A DNA stretch of 64,000 nt from Candidatus Nitrotoga sp. CP45 (GTDB taxonomy: Bacteria > Pseudomonadota > Gammaproteobacteria > Burkholderiales > Gallionellaceae): contig QFXJ01000045.1 of NCBI GenBank assembly GCA_003402375.1, positions 169,290-233,289 on the forward strand. The letters run 5' to 3'. Shown here piece by piece: positions 42,959 to 50,571 of the stretch. Positions within the stretch are counted from its first letter, which is position 1; every line of letters begins with the position of its first letter. Position numbers and translations under genes: made by a program. The notes below the pieces were generated by a model. It did not search any database. It was not told the origin of the DNA and saw only the letters and a program-made list of their open reading frames with translations.

Positions 42959-43231
42959 TCACTGTGGTATTTGATTGATCACCTTTTGTAGTTGCGGGAG
43001 ATCACCTGAATTTTTTATTGTTGGATTTTTTCCTTCTATCTTCTCTTGGGCCCAGTCCGCCGCTTCTCCCGCACCCCATGACACTAGGGAGGCAAATACA
43101 AACACCAGTATGTCCCGTTTTTTACCATTGCTAAAATCTTGCTCATCCAAAAAACGGCGAACATACCAAGCAACAATGAAAAACACGATGGTGGAAATTA
43201 TCAGGTTCCACATGGAGGGCAGCGAGAACAT
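42959..43231 (-). CDS. Small membrane protein, unknown function
   Basis: 90 aa. One hydrophobic segment at the N-terminus (LIISTIVFFIVAWYVRRFL) and a second weaker one (DILVFVFASLVSWGAGEAAD), then a charged C-terminal tail (KIEGKNPTIKNSGDLPQLQK). It starts 10 bp after the YqhA gene stop, so the pair is cotranscribed. I do not recognise the family. Confidence 0.65.
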   Translation of the reverse strand: MFSLPSMWNLIISTIVFFIVAWYVRRFLDEQDFSNGKKRDILVFVFASLVSWGAGEAADWAQEKIEGKNPTIKNSGDLPQLQKVINQIPQ

Positions 43232-43240
43232 AACTTATTT

Positions 43241-43798
43241 TCAGGTTATGGAATGGCCACTATTTTTTCCGTGGTCTTCCGCTTTGTGGGTCAAGAACAG
43301 CGATGCACCAATCAGGGCGATAGCGCCACCAAGATAAAGCAGGTCAAGTGGGGACGATATTTTCATGTTCAGCGCTTCCTCGAACAGGGTGACGATCAAA
43401 ATCATTAGAATCACCTTGGCCAATCGCGCTTTAAGATCGTCCAGACTTGCGATAACCAGGATTTTGCTAGAGGTTTTGCTGCCATGAGCTTCATCAATGT
43501 CGCTAACAAATAATTCATACATACCGAGTGAGAAAATCAGCATGAAGGTTGCAAGCAGGTAGCCGTCGACTACTTCCACCACATGGGAGATGGTCTGGTC
43601 ATGAAGGAGTTTGCGTGCCTCTTCGGTCAGCGCAGAATCAGCATAATGCAACATGTGACTGATAAGGTACACCACGTCCACCGTGGCCATATAAAAAATC
43701 GCAGTGGCGGCGGCCATGCTTGCCACAACCGCTACCACCACCACAAAACGTCCGTTCCAGAGTGCAGCTTCAAGCCATTTTTCGATAGTTTTTAACAT
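43241..43798 (-). CDS. yqhA: YqhA family (UPF0114) membrane protein
   Basis: 185 aa with four membrane helices. UPF0114 features: LEAALWNGRFVVVVAVVASM near the N-terminus, VVEVVDGYLLATFMLIFSLG and YELFVSDIDEA in the middle, then a charged loop and two C-terminal helices. Function is unknown; E. coli YqhA is an inner-membrane protein. Followed closely by a second small membrane-protein gene. Confidence 0.87.
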   Translation of the reverse strand: MLKTIEKWLEAALWNGRFVVVVAVVASMAAATAIFYMATVDVVYLISHMLHYADSALTEEARKLLHDQTISHVVEVVDGYLLATFMLIFSLGMYELFVSDIDEAHGSKTSSKILVIASLDDLKARLAKVILMILIVTLFEEALNMKISSPLDLLYLGGAIALIGASLFLTHKAEDHGKNSGHSIT

Positions 43799-43929
43799 GT
43801 AGATACGATGTCTGATAGATGAACCGAATAGTGCAGGTCAGTGGGAACTATGAGTCCAGCCTTGGTATATTCAAGGATGGGATTACTAGGTATTGCTGGA
43901 TTTTCAAGCCATGGGGGTAAACCTACTAT

Positions 43930-44724
43930 TTAGCTTTTCCAAAATTTCCACCACGGGTTTGGATTGATTGCCGGCTTGGTACCATCTTTCGCAAGATTTT
44001 TGTCTAACACACGTTGTGAATCGTCGCGTAAATCTTTCAGTCCCATCGCATCGTAGGCTTGCACCATGATTTGCAGAGCCTCGCGTGTGGCCGGAGCCTG
44101 TGGGAATTCAATGAGTACGCCATTAGCACGATTGACAGCGGCGATATTGGCGCCGCGGCGTAAATAATAACGTGCGACTTGCGTTTCATGCCGCGCCAGC
44201 GCATTCACCAAGTATTGCATGCGTAATTTTGAATCAGCCGCATATTTGCTGTTAGGGAAGCGTGTGACCAGATCTTTGAATGCATCAAAAGCTTCGCGCG
44301 GTGCTTTGGGATTACGCTCGGACACGTCTGGTTGAAACCCTTCGCCAAACAGACCGAGATCTTCGTCGAAATTAACCAAGCCTTTCAAGTAGTAGGCGTA
44401 ATCTACGTGCTGGCTGTTTGGGTACTGCTTGATAAAACGCTCTACCGTTGAAAGTGCTGATTCGGGTTCGTTTTGTTTGTAGTAGGCATATGCAGTTTCA
44501 ATCAGTGCCTGTTGTGCGTAACGGCCGTAAGGGTATCGGGATTGCAAGGTTTCGAATAATTTTATGGCGCCAGAGTAATTGGCACCGTTCATCTGTTCCA
44601 TGGCCTGAGCGTAAACGCCCTCGGCGGAATCTGCCAGCGCGGAAGTGGGTTTTTCGTTCTTCGGAGTGAAAATACTGCACGCAGTTAGCATAAGCAGGAC
44701 AATTAAAGTTAAACTGTGGCGCAT
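43930..44724 (-). CDS. bamD: Outer-membrane assembly lipoprotein BamD
   Basis: 264 aa from the ATG at 44724, giving a lipoprotein signal with lipobox LTACS (Cys at about 16). Five TPR-like repeats follow: AEGVYAQAMEQMNGANYSGA, IKLFETLQSRYPYGRYAQQA and ESALSTVERFIKQYPNSQHV are typical. BamD is the essential partner of BamA in outer-membrane protein insertion. It is divergent from rluD, as in many proteobacteria, with almost no spacer if the longer rluD start were used. Confidence 0.95.
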   Translation of the reverse strand: MRHSLTLIVLLMLTACSIFTPKNEKPTSALADSAEGVYAQAMEQMNGANYSGAIKLFETLQSRYPYGRYAQQALIETAYAYYKQNEPESALSTVERFIKQYPNSQHVDYAYYLKGLVNFDEDLGLFGEGFQPDVSERNPKAPREAFDAFKDLVTRFPNSKYAADSKLRMQYLVNALARHETQVARYYLRRGANIAAVNRANGVLIEFPQAPATREALQIMVQAYDAMGLKDLRDDSQRVLDKNLAKDGTKPAINPNPWWKFWKS

Positions 44725-44791
44725 GGCAGAATCCAAAAAAATAGTATCCAATTATACCGCAAACCTTGCTGCAACTAGCCCACTTACATTG

Positions 44792-45739
44792 ATGACTGCA
44801 CCACTTTTGTTTAAGGTTCCCCACGAATGCGCGGGGATGCGCCTTGATCAGGTATTAGCCAAGCTGCTCCCAGAATATTCTCGCAGCCGTCTGCAAGACT
44901 GGATCACGCAGCAGCAGGTTCAACTCGATGGGGCGGCCACCACTTCCAAACAAAAGGTATGGGGCGGCGAAGCGATAGAAGTCATACTGCAATCAAATCC
45001 TGCCGAACAACCTTATCAGGCCGAAGATATCGAGCTAAACATCTTATTTGAAGATGACAGCATACTCATCATCAACAAGCTGGCAGGACTGGTGGTGCAT
45101 CCCGGTAGCGGAAATTGGAATGGTACTCTGCTCAACGCCTTGCTCCATCATGCACCTCAACTTTCAGAAGTACCGCGTGCCGGCATTGTACATAGGCTGG
45201 ACAAGGATACCAGCGGACTGCTGGTCGTTGCAAAAACACTTACCGCGCAGACAGCGCTGGTGCGCCAGTTGCAGGCACGCAGCGTGCAGCGCGAATACTA
45301 TGCGCTGGTATATGGCGAAGTGGTACGTGCCGGTACGGTAAATGTACCTATAGGCCGCCATCCTACGTTGCGTACGAAGATGGCAGTAGTTGAGGACGGC
45401 AAACCCGCAATCACGCATTACACCATAGCGGAGCGCTTCCCCGGCTGTACCTTGCTTCGCTGCAAATTGGAAACCGGGCGGACCCATCAGATTCGCGTTC
45501 ACCTTGCCTATATTCGTCATCCGCTGGTTGGTGACTCTGTATATATCAAGGGGGCGCAGAAATGCGCGCCACAATTACGCCCCCTTTTGGCCGTTTTCCC
45601 ACGCCAGGCATTGCACGCAACACAACTCGGACTAGAGCATCCGACAACGGGTGAATGGTATGAATGGCAAGCCCCGATGCCATACGATATAACGCAGCTA
45701 CTAAAAAACATCAGGAGCACATCGAATGAATCTGCTTGA
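44792..45739 (+). CDS. rluD: 23S rRNA pseudouridine synthase RluD
   Basis: 315 aa from the ATG at 44792 (MTAPLLFKVPHE), which leaves room for promoters between it and bamD. The upstream ATG at 44723 would overlap the bamD start codon. S4 domain: GMRLDQVLAKLLPEYSRSRL (about 15-35). Catalytic motif IVHRLDKDTSGLLVVAKT with the essential Asp (about 140). LETGRTHQIRVHLAYIRHPL follows. RluD makes pseudouridines in helix 69 of 23S rRNA (1911, 1915, 1917). Its 3' end overlaps the pgeF start by 14 nt. Confidence 0.94.
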   Translation: MTAPLLFKVPHECAGMRLDQVLAKLLPEYSRSRLQDWITQQQVQLDGAATTSKQKVWGGEAIEVILQSNPAEQPYQAEDIELNILFEDDSILIINKLAGLVVHPGSGNWNGTLLNALLHHAPQLSEVPRAGIVHRLDKDTSGLLVVAKTLTAQTALVRQLQARSVQREYYALVYGEVVRAGTVNVPIGRHPTLRTKMAVVEDGKPAITHYTIAERFPGCTLLRCKLETGRTHQIRVHLAYIRHPLVGDSVYIKGAQKCAPQLRPLLAVFPRQALHATQLGLEHPTTGEWYEWQAPMPYDITQLLKNIRSTSNESA

Positions 45740-46463
45740 ACATTGCATTATCCCTGATTGGCCTGCCCCAAAAAATGTCAGGACGCTACAAACCACGCGT
45801 AATGGCGGAATCAGCGCTGCTCCTTACAACAGTTTTAATCTAAGCAGTAATGTAGGTGATGTACCTTTAGCCGTGGCGCGCAATCGCATGCTGTTGGAAC
45901 CAATGCTGCCAAGCGAGCCCGTGTGGCTTAAACAAGTGCATGGTGTAGCAGTAGTTGATGCGGCACAGGCTGAGTGTTGGCCCGAAGCCGACGCCTGTGT
46001 ATCTGCACACGTTGGCGCGGTATGTGTAGTCATGACAGCGGATTGTCTGCCAGTACTGCTGTGCAATGATAAGGGTAGTGTAATCAGTGCAGTGCATGCA
46101 GGATGGCGCGGATTGTGTGATGGGGTCATTGAACATACCGTGCGTGCTATGGGTGTGCCTTCCGATACGCTCATGGCTTGGCTGGGGCCTGCAATCGGTG
46201 TGCAAGCTTTCGAAGTGGGTGATGAAGTTCGTGCAGAATTTGTTGCTAAGGATTCGCGGGCTACTGCTGCTTTTGTACCGAGTACATCCGGAAAATGGCT
46301 CGCTGACATCTATCAACTTGCAGGCCTACGCCTGAACGCATTGGGTATTACGCGTGTATACGGCGGCGGCCTGTGTACCTATACAGATAGCACAAATTTC
46401 TTTTCTTATAGGCGCGATGGTGTGACGGGAAGGATGGGAACATTTATATGGCTGGACAAATGA
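45726..46463 (+). CDS. pgeF: Peptidoglycan editing factor / multicopper-like laccase-domain protein PgeF (YfiH)
   Basis: 245 aa. Family motifs: TRNGGISAAPYNSFNLSSNV near the N-terminus, WLKQVHGVAVVDA (zinc His), MTADCLPVLLCN (Cys) and SAVHAGWRGLCDGVIEHTVR (His). The three ligands form the zinc site. E. coli YfiH removes misincorporated L-Ser precursors in peptidoglycan synthesis, and other members have purine nucleoside phosphorylase or adenosine deaminase activity. GGAGCACATCG precedes the ATG, and the gene overlaps rluD by 14 nt. Confidence 0.93.
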   Translation: MNLLEHCIIPDWPAPKNVRTLQTTRNGGISAAPYNSFNLSSNVGDVPLAVARNRMLLEPMLPSEPVWLKQVHGVAVVDAAQAECWPEADACVSAHVGAVCVVMTADCLPVLLCNDKGSVISAVHAGWRGLCDGVIEHTVRAMGVPSDTLMAWLGPAIGVQAFEVGDEVRAEFVAKDSRATAAFVPSTSGKWLADIYQLAGLRLNALGITRVYGGGLCTYTDSTNFFSYRRDGVTGRMGTFIWLDK

Positions 46464-46584
46464 TTCTCGTGCTCTTATAGGTTCGGTTCACGAATAGAGG
46501 TGCCATTAAAACAATCATTGCAACTTTTGTCCTGCTTCGATACTCTTACGTATGTTGTTAAATAGACCTTCTGGAGAAAATACC

Positions 46585-47268
46585 ATGCAATACCAAACCA
46601 TTTCGCAGCCAGGTACATTAGGGCTGGTACAAAATAAAGTCCTGCGTAACACCTACATGATGCTGGCTCTTACCATGCTTCCTACGATCATGGGCGCATT
46701 TATCGGCTTATCCACTAATTTCTCGTTTATGGCACAGAATCCAATCATGGCTCCGCTGCTGATGTTCGCCGTGATGATGGGTATGCTGTTCGCTGTCTCT
46801 GCGCTGCGCAATAGCGTGTGGGGCATCGCCATGCTGCTGGGCTTCACTTTTGTCGCGGGTGTTTTCCTTGGCCCAATTTTGCAACATGCACTCCATCTGC
46901 GCAATGGCGCCCAACTTGTGGGCATGGCTGCTGGCGGAACCGGACTGATTTTCTTTAGCTTGGCGACCATTGCTACTGTTACCAAAAAAGATTTCAGCTT
47001 TATGGGGAAGTTTCTGTTTATTGGTCTAGTTTTGCTGGTAATCGCTTCGCTGGCCAATATCTTTTTTGCTATTCCAGCCTTGTCGCTCACTATCTCAGCT
47101 ATCGCCGTATTGCTTTTCTCGGCTTACATTCTTTACGATATCAGCCAAATCATACATGGCGGCGAGACGAACTATGTAATGGCAACCATGTCGCTGTATT
47201 TGAATATATACAATATTTTCGTCAATCTACTAAGCTTGCTGATGGCATTTAGTGGTGAACGCGACTAA
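46585..47268 (+). CDS. Bax inhibitor-1 (BI-1/YccA-YbhL) family membrane protein
   Basis: 227 aa from the ATG at 46585, with TGGAGAAAAT upstream. Seven membrane helices. The BI-1 signature appears as NTYMMLALTMLPTIMGAFIG, FFSLATIATVTKKDFSFMGK and SAYILYDISQIIHGGETNYV, where the Asp pair of the pore is in LYDIS. E. coli relatives are YccA (an FtsH modulator) and YbhL; the family leaks Ca2+ in a pH-dependent way. Which paralogue this is cannot be decided. A strong terminator follows. Confidence 0.92.
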   Translation: MQYQTISQPGTLGLVQNKVLRNTYMMLALTMLPTIMGAFIGLSTNFSFMAQNPIMAPLLMFAVMMGMLFAVSALRNSVWGIAMLLGFTFVAGVFLGPILQHALHLRNGAQLVGMAAGGTGLIFFSLATIATVTKKDFSFMGKFLFIGLVLLVIASLANIFFAIPALSLTISAIAVLLFSAYILYDISQIIHGGETNYVMATMSLYLNIYNIFVNLLSLLMAFSGERD

Positions 47269-47287
47269 AGCCGGATTAATTAAGTTT

Positions 47288-47316
47288 AAGAAGGCGGCGC
47301 AAGCCGCCTTCTTTTT
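47288..47316 (+). terminator. Rho-independent terminator after the BI-1 gene
   Basis: AAGAAGGCGGC, loop GCAA, GCCGCCTTCTT and TTT: an 11-bp stem with a T run. Confidence 0.95.
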
Positions 47317-47465
47317 GTGCGGCCGGTAGGGCGCACTTACTTGAAGATGAACGTCTCCTACTCGCTCTGGAAGGAGAGAGTTAGCTGAATGGCATTTGGA
47401 GCTTGGGTTGTATTTTGGTTTTAGGTTAGAATTCACCCTGTTCTGTAATTTGGATAGAGAAACTC

Positions 47466-48698
47466 GTGGCATTGATTGTTCAGAAATATGGTGGTACTTC
47501 GGTAGGCAGCCCAGAGCGCATTAAAAATGTGGTGCGCCGCGTGGCGAAATATAAAGCGCTCGGGCATCAAATTGTCGTCGTGGTTTCTGCCATGAGCGGT
47601 GAGACCAATCGACTGATCGGGCTTGCGAAAGAAATGCAAGCTCAGCCTGATCCGCGTGAGTTGGATATGGTAGTTTCTACCGGCGAACAGGTGACAGTCG
47701 GGCTAGTATCGATGGGGCTGATGCAAGAGGGACTGAAGGCCAAAAGTTATACAGGCGCACAAGTTAAAATCACCACCGACAGTGCGTTTACCAAAGCACG
47801 TATCCTTAGTATAGATGAGCAAAATATTCGCACCGATTTAGCTAACGGATATGTGGTTGTAGTGGCTGGGTTTCAAGGCATAGACAAAGAGGGAAACATT
47901 ACCACCTTGGGACGCGGCGGTTCTGATACTACTGGGGTAGCTATTGCTGCAGCGCTTCACGCTGACGAATGCCAGATTTATACCGATGTTGATGGCGTAT
48001 ACACTACCGACCCTCGCGTGGTGCCGGAAGCCCGCCGCCTTAAGACTATTACCTTCGAGGAGATGCTAGAAATGGCCAGCCTCGGCTCCAAGGTATTGCA
48101 AATCCGCGCAGTTGAATTTGCCGGAAAATACAAGGTTAAGTTGCGCGTGCTATCCAGCTTCGAGGAAGAGGGCGATGGTACGCTGATTACTTTTGAGGAA
48201 GACGAAAAGATGGAGCAGGCGATTATTTCAGGTATAGCCTTCAACCGTGACGAAGCCAAGATCACCGTGCGTGGTGTACCGGATAAACCGGGCATCGCTT
48301 ACCAGATACTGGGGCCGGTAAGTGAAGCCAATGTTGACGTGGACATGATAATTCAGAACGTCGGTGTGGATGGTTCCACCGATTTTTCCTTTACCGTGCA
48401 TCGTAATGAATTTGATAAGGCGATGGATATTCTGAAAAACCAGGTGCAAAGCCACATTGGCGCACGAAATGTGGTGGGCGACAACAAGACTGCCAAAGTT
48501 TCGGTAGTTGGAGTCGGAATGCGTTCGCACGTCGGCATTGCCAGCAAAATGTTTCGTACTTTAGCGGAGGAGGGGATTAACATTCAGATGATTTCCACTT
48601 CGGAAATTAAAATCTCTGTTGTTATTGATGAGAAATACCTGGAGCTGGCTGTGCGTGTGCTTCATAAGGCATTTGATTTGGACCTGGAGCCAGCATAG
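47466..48698 (+). CDS. lysC: Aspartate kinase (monofunctional, lysine-pathway type)
   Basis: 410 aa from a GTG start. It phosphorylates aspartate, the first step to Lys, Thr, Met and diaminopimelate. The kinase domain begins ALIVQKYGGTSVGSPERIKN (KYGGTS motif) with TTLGRGGSDTTGVAIAAAL further on (about 150-170). Two ACT domains cover about 265-410 (GVPDKPGIAYQILGPVSEAN; SHVGIASKMFRTLAEEGINI) and mediate feedback control. The alpha-subunit of split aspartokinases ends differently; an internal beta-subunit start is possible but not tested. Confidence 0.96.
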   Translation: MALIVQKYGGTSVGSPERIKNVVRRVAKYKALGHQIVVVVSAMSGETNRLIGLAKEMQAQPDPRELDMVVSTGEQVTVGLVSMGLMQEGLKAKSYTGAQVKITTDSAFTKARILSIDEQNIRTDLANGYVVVVAGFQGIDKEGNITTLGRGGSDTTGVAIAAALHADECQIYTDVDGVYTTDPRVVPEARRLKTITFEEMLEMASLGSKVLQIRAVEFAGKYKVKLRVLSSFEEEGDGTLITFEEDEKMEQAIISGIAFNRDEAKITVRGVPDKPGIAYQILGPVSEANVDVDMIIQNVGVDGSTDFSFTVHRNEFDKAMDILKNQVQSHIGARNVVGDNKTAKVSVVGVGMRSHVGIASKMFRTLAEEGINIQMISTSEIKISVVIDEKYLELAVRVLHKAFDLDLEPA

Positions 48699-48717
48699 CA
48701 TCAGTAGTTTTATGCTA

Positions 48718-49071
48718 TTAGTAGCGAGTATATGATCGGAATAAACGAATTATTACGGGCACAATCAACATTTTTACTTTGCTTGTTAATATACCGGCAC
48801 CAAAGGCAAGATTCTTCTTCAAGATATTTCTCAAAGATCCACGAGATACTGCCAGAGCGGCAATTAATGCGATGCCTATTAAATAGGGATGATGTGTTAA
48901 GAGTTTAAAAGTATGGCTTCGTGGAAATTCTCCTGAATTACCGGACCCGACGGTTAAATCCTCAGCAACAGAAAGTCGTTGGATAAAATTATTTTGATAG
49001 TTACGCCGATTTTCTTCCATCCGATCCAAAAGAATTTTCTTTTGTTCTTCAAGAGACGATGACATTGTCAT
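48718..49071 (-). CDS. YqjK-like membrane protein of the yqjDE operon
   Basis: 117 aa. A charged helical N-terminus (SLEEQKKILLDRMEENRRNY) is followed by a hydrophobic segment (HPYLIGIALIAALAVSRGSL) and a basic C-terminus. Position directly behind yqjE (4-nt overlap) and the layout match YqjK of enterobacteria, though similarity is weak. AGGATGTAAT precedes the ATG. Confidence 0.6.
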   Translation of the reverse strand: MTMSSSLEEQKKILLDRMEENRRNYQNNFIQRLSVAEDLTVGSGNSGEFPRSHTFKLLTHHPYLIGIALIAALAVSRGSLRNILKKNLAFGAGILTSKVKMLIVPVIIRLFRSYTRY

Positions 49072-49436
49072 ATTACATCCTTTAATAGCTTTGCATCTTT
49101 CTCTAATTCGGTACGTAACGTTTCAAATGGGCAGTCTGGGCGTGTTCTATTTTGATTTGCCAGGAAAACTCCACAGGCTGATAAGGTATATAAAGCTACA
49201 ACACCCCATGCAGATGCCACACGGTACGGAGTTTCCCAGTAGCTAATGATAATGGCTACACCTAAAAAAGTCAGGCTTAATAATGCCAAAAAAAACAAAA
49301 TAACATAACTAATTATCTGGGCGCTCAAATAGTGCCATTGGATCTTTATTAAGATCGGCACCAGTTCCATATAATCGCCCATACGGTCACGCGCAATTAA
49401 GCCAAGCTGTTTCGCTTTTTTGATTTTTTCAAACAT
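49068..49436 (-). CDS. yqjE: YqjE / phage-holin-like (DUF1469) membrane protein
   Basis: 122 aa. Two membrane helices (IISYVILFFLALLSLTFLGV; SAWGVVALYTLSACGVFLAN) with a charged C-terminal tail (PFETLRTELEKDAKLLKDVI) are the DUF1469/Phage_holin_3_6 layout. E. coli YqjE is the partner of YqjD. It overlaps the YqjK-like gene and follows yqjD by about 50 nt. Confidence 0.85.
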   Translation of the reverse strand: MFEKIKKAKQLGLIARDRMGDYMELVPILIKIQWHYLSAQIISYVILFFLALLSLTFLGVAIIISYWETPYRVASAWGVVALYTLSACGVFLANQNRTRPDCPFETLRTELEKDAKLLKDVI

Positions 49437-49485
49437 GACGTTTATCTCAACTTAAGAATTATTAAGTGCCCTGCGGTGAATCAAA

Positions 49486-49896
49486 TTAACGCCGTGAAAC
49501 TAATAGGCCAAGTAAAAAACCAATTGCAGCCGCATATCCTACCGCTTGCAAAGGATGTTCTTTTACATACCCTCTGGAGCAATCGACCCCTTCATTGAAA
49601 TGTTTCCGTGCATCGGCTGCGACAATTTTCGCAACTTCCTTTGCAGATGCCATTTTTGTCATCAATTTTTCCTTGGCCGCTTCTAAATCAACATCAGATA
49701 AGTTAGGCATACGAGAAATTAAATCGTCTAAATCGGCACGCAGATTAGACATTTCGCTACTGGCGAGTGCTCCTGCTTGTTTTCCAGCGGATTTTGTAGC
49801 GTCCAAAACATTTCCTAGTGCTGCACCAGTCCGTTGAGCCATGTTTTCTGTGGCTGCAATTACATCTTCCGCCTGATTTGAAATGGTACTTGGCAT
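49486..49896 (-). CDS. yqjD: YqjD/ElaB-type (DUF883) ribosome-associated membrane protein
   Basis: 136 aa from the ATG at 49896, with AAGGAG 9 nt upstream; the ORF-track TTG adds three residues. A long coiled helix (SNLRADLDDLISRMPNLSDV, AKEKLMTKMASAKEVAKIVA) ends in VKEHPLQAVGYAAAIGFLLG then LLVSRR, the exact C-tail anchor of the DUF883 family. E. coli YqjD tethers ribosomes to the membrane in stationary phase. First gene of yqjD-yqjE-yqjK. Confidence 0.9.
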   Translation of the reverse strand: MPSTISNQAEDVIAATENMAQRTGAALGNVLDATKSAGKQAGALASSEMSNLRADLDDLISRMPNLSDVDLEAAKEKLMTKMASAKEVAKIVAADARKHFNEGVDCSRGYVKEHPLQAVGYAAAIGFLLGLLVSRR

Positions 49897-50571
49897 AATG
49901 ATCAACTCCTTCTCTAATTAGTAGTGAAATTTACAGTAGTTATATCTAATATCAGTGTATTAAATTTATTAATTTTGATCCGTTCGCTGGCGCACATATA
50001 TTTAATGTTAACCGGAAGTTCATGATACAGCCAAATGCATTGATTCTGGAACAGTCGGCAAGATGGTTATTATTATCTGTAAATTTATTTTTAATGTGAT
50101 ATTTGTTTATGTTAAACAACAAATTATGATGTAAAAATAGAATTCGATGTTTCCGTTGCATAGTCGAATCCATAGATGAAAATGATTTCAAACCGGATTG
50201 ATATGTAGGAATTTTGGGGGCAGGCAGTGTGTTTGTATGAAGTGGACGGGGTGGTAATGTCTGGCGTGGCAAAGTGGCTGTACATTTTAGGGAGCGTTAA
50301 AGAACTGGATTGATGCGGCAAGTCGTGATTGATTCAGAACCCCAGCCGTTCACAATCATTTTCGTTGGAAATTCGTTCTCCCTTCGGATCGGTTTTAAAT
50401 TGAGTTAAGTAAAGCCTTGCATCATATTCGACATGAGAATACAATTACGAACTATTATCACTTGTAATATTAGATAGATTAAAATTTTTATCGAATTTCC
50501 CCGCCGTTAGTAGTGCATTACGTACCAGGCATTTTTTGATTTGATATTAATTAAATTTGGAGAAATACACC
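49897..50571. other. Long AT-rich divergent intergenic region (yqjD / TonB receptor)
   Basis: About 675 bp with no supported gene. It must hold the promoter of the siderophore receptor. ATGAGAATACAATTACGAAC then TATTATCA at about 50430-50460 has a loose resemblance to a Fur box (GATAATGATAATCATTATC) but the match is too weak to call. No repeats or RNA were recognised. Confidence 0.45.

Noticed and set aside
50430-50460. Possible Fur box upstream of the TonB receptor
   Set aside because: Too many mismatches to the 19-bp consensus to support a call.
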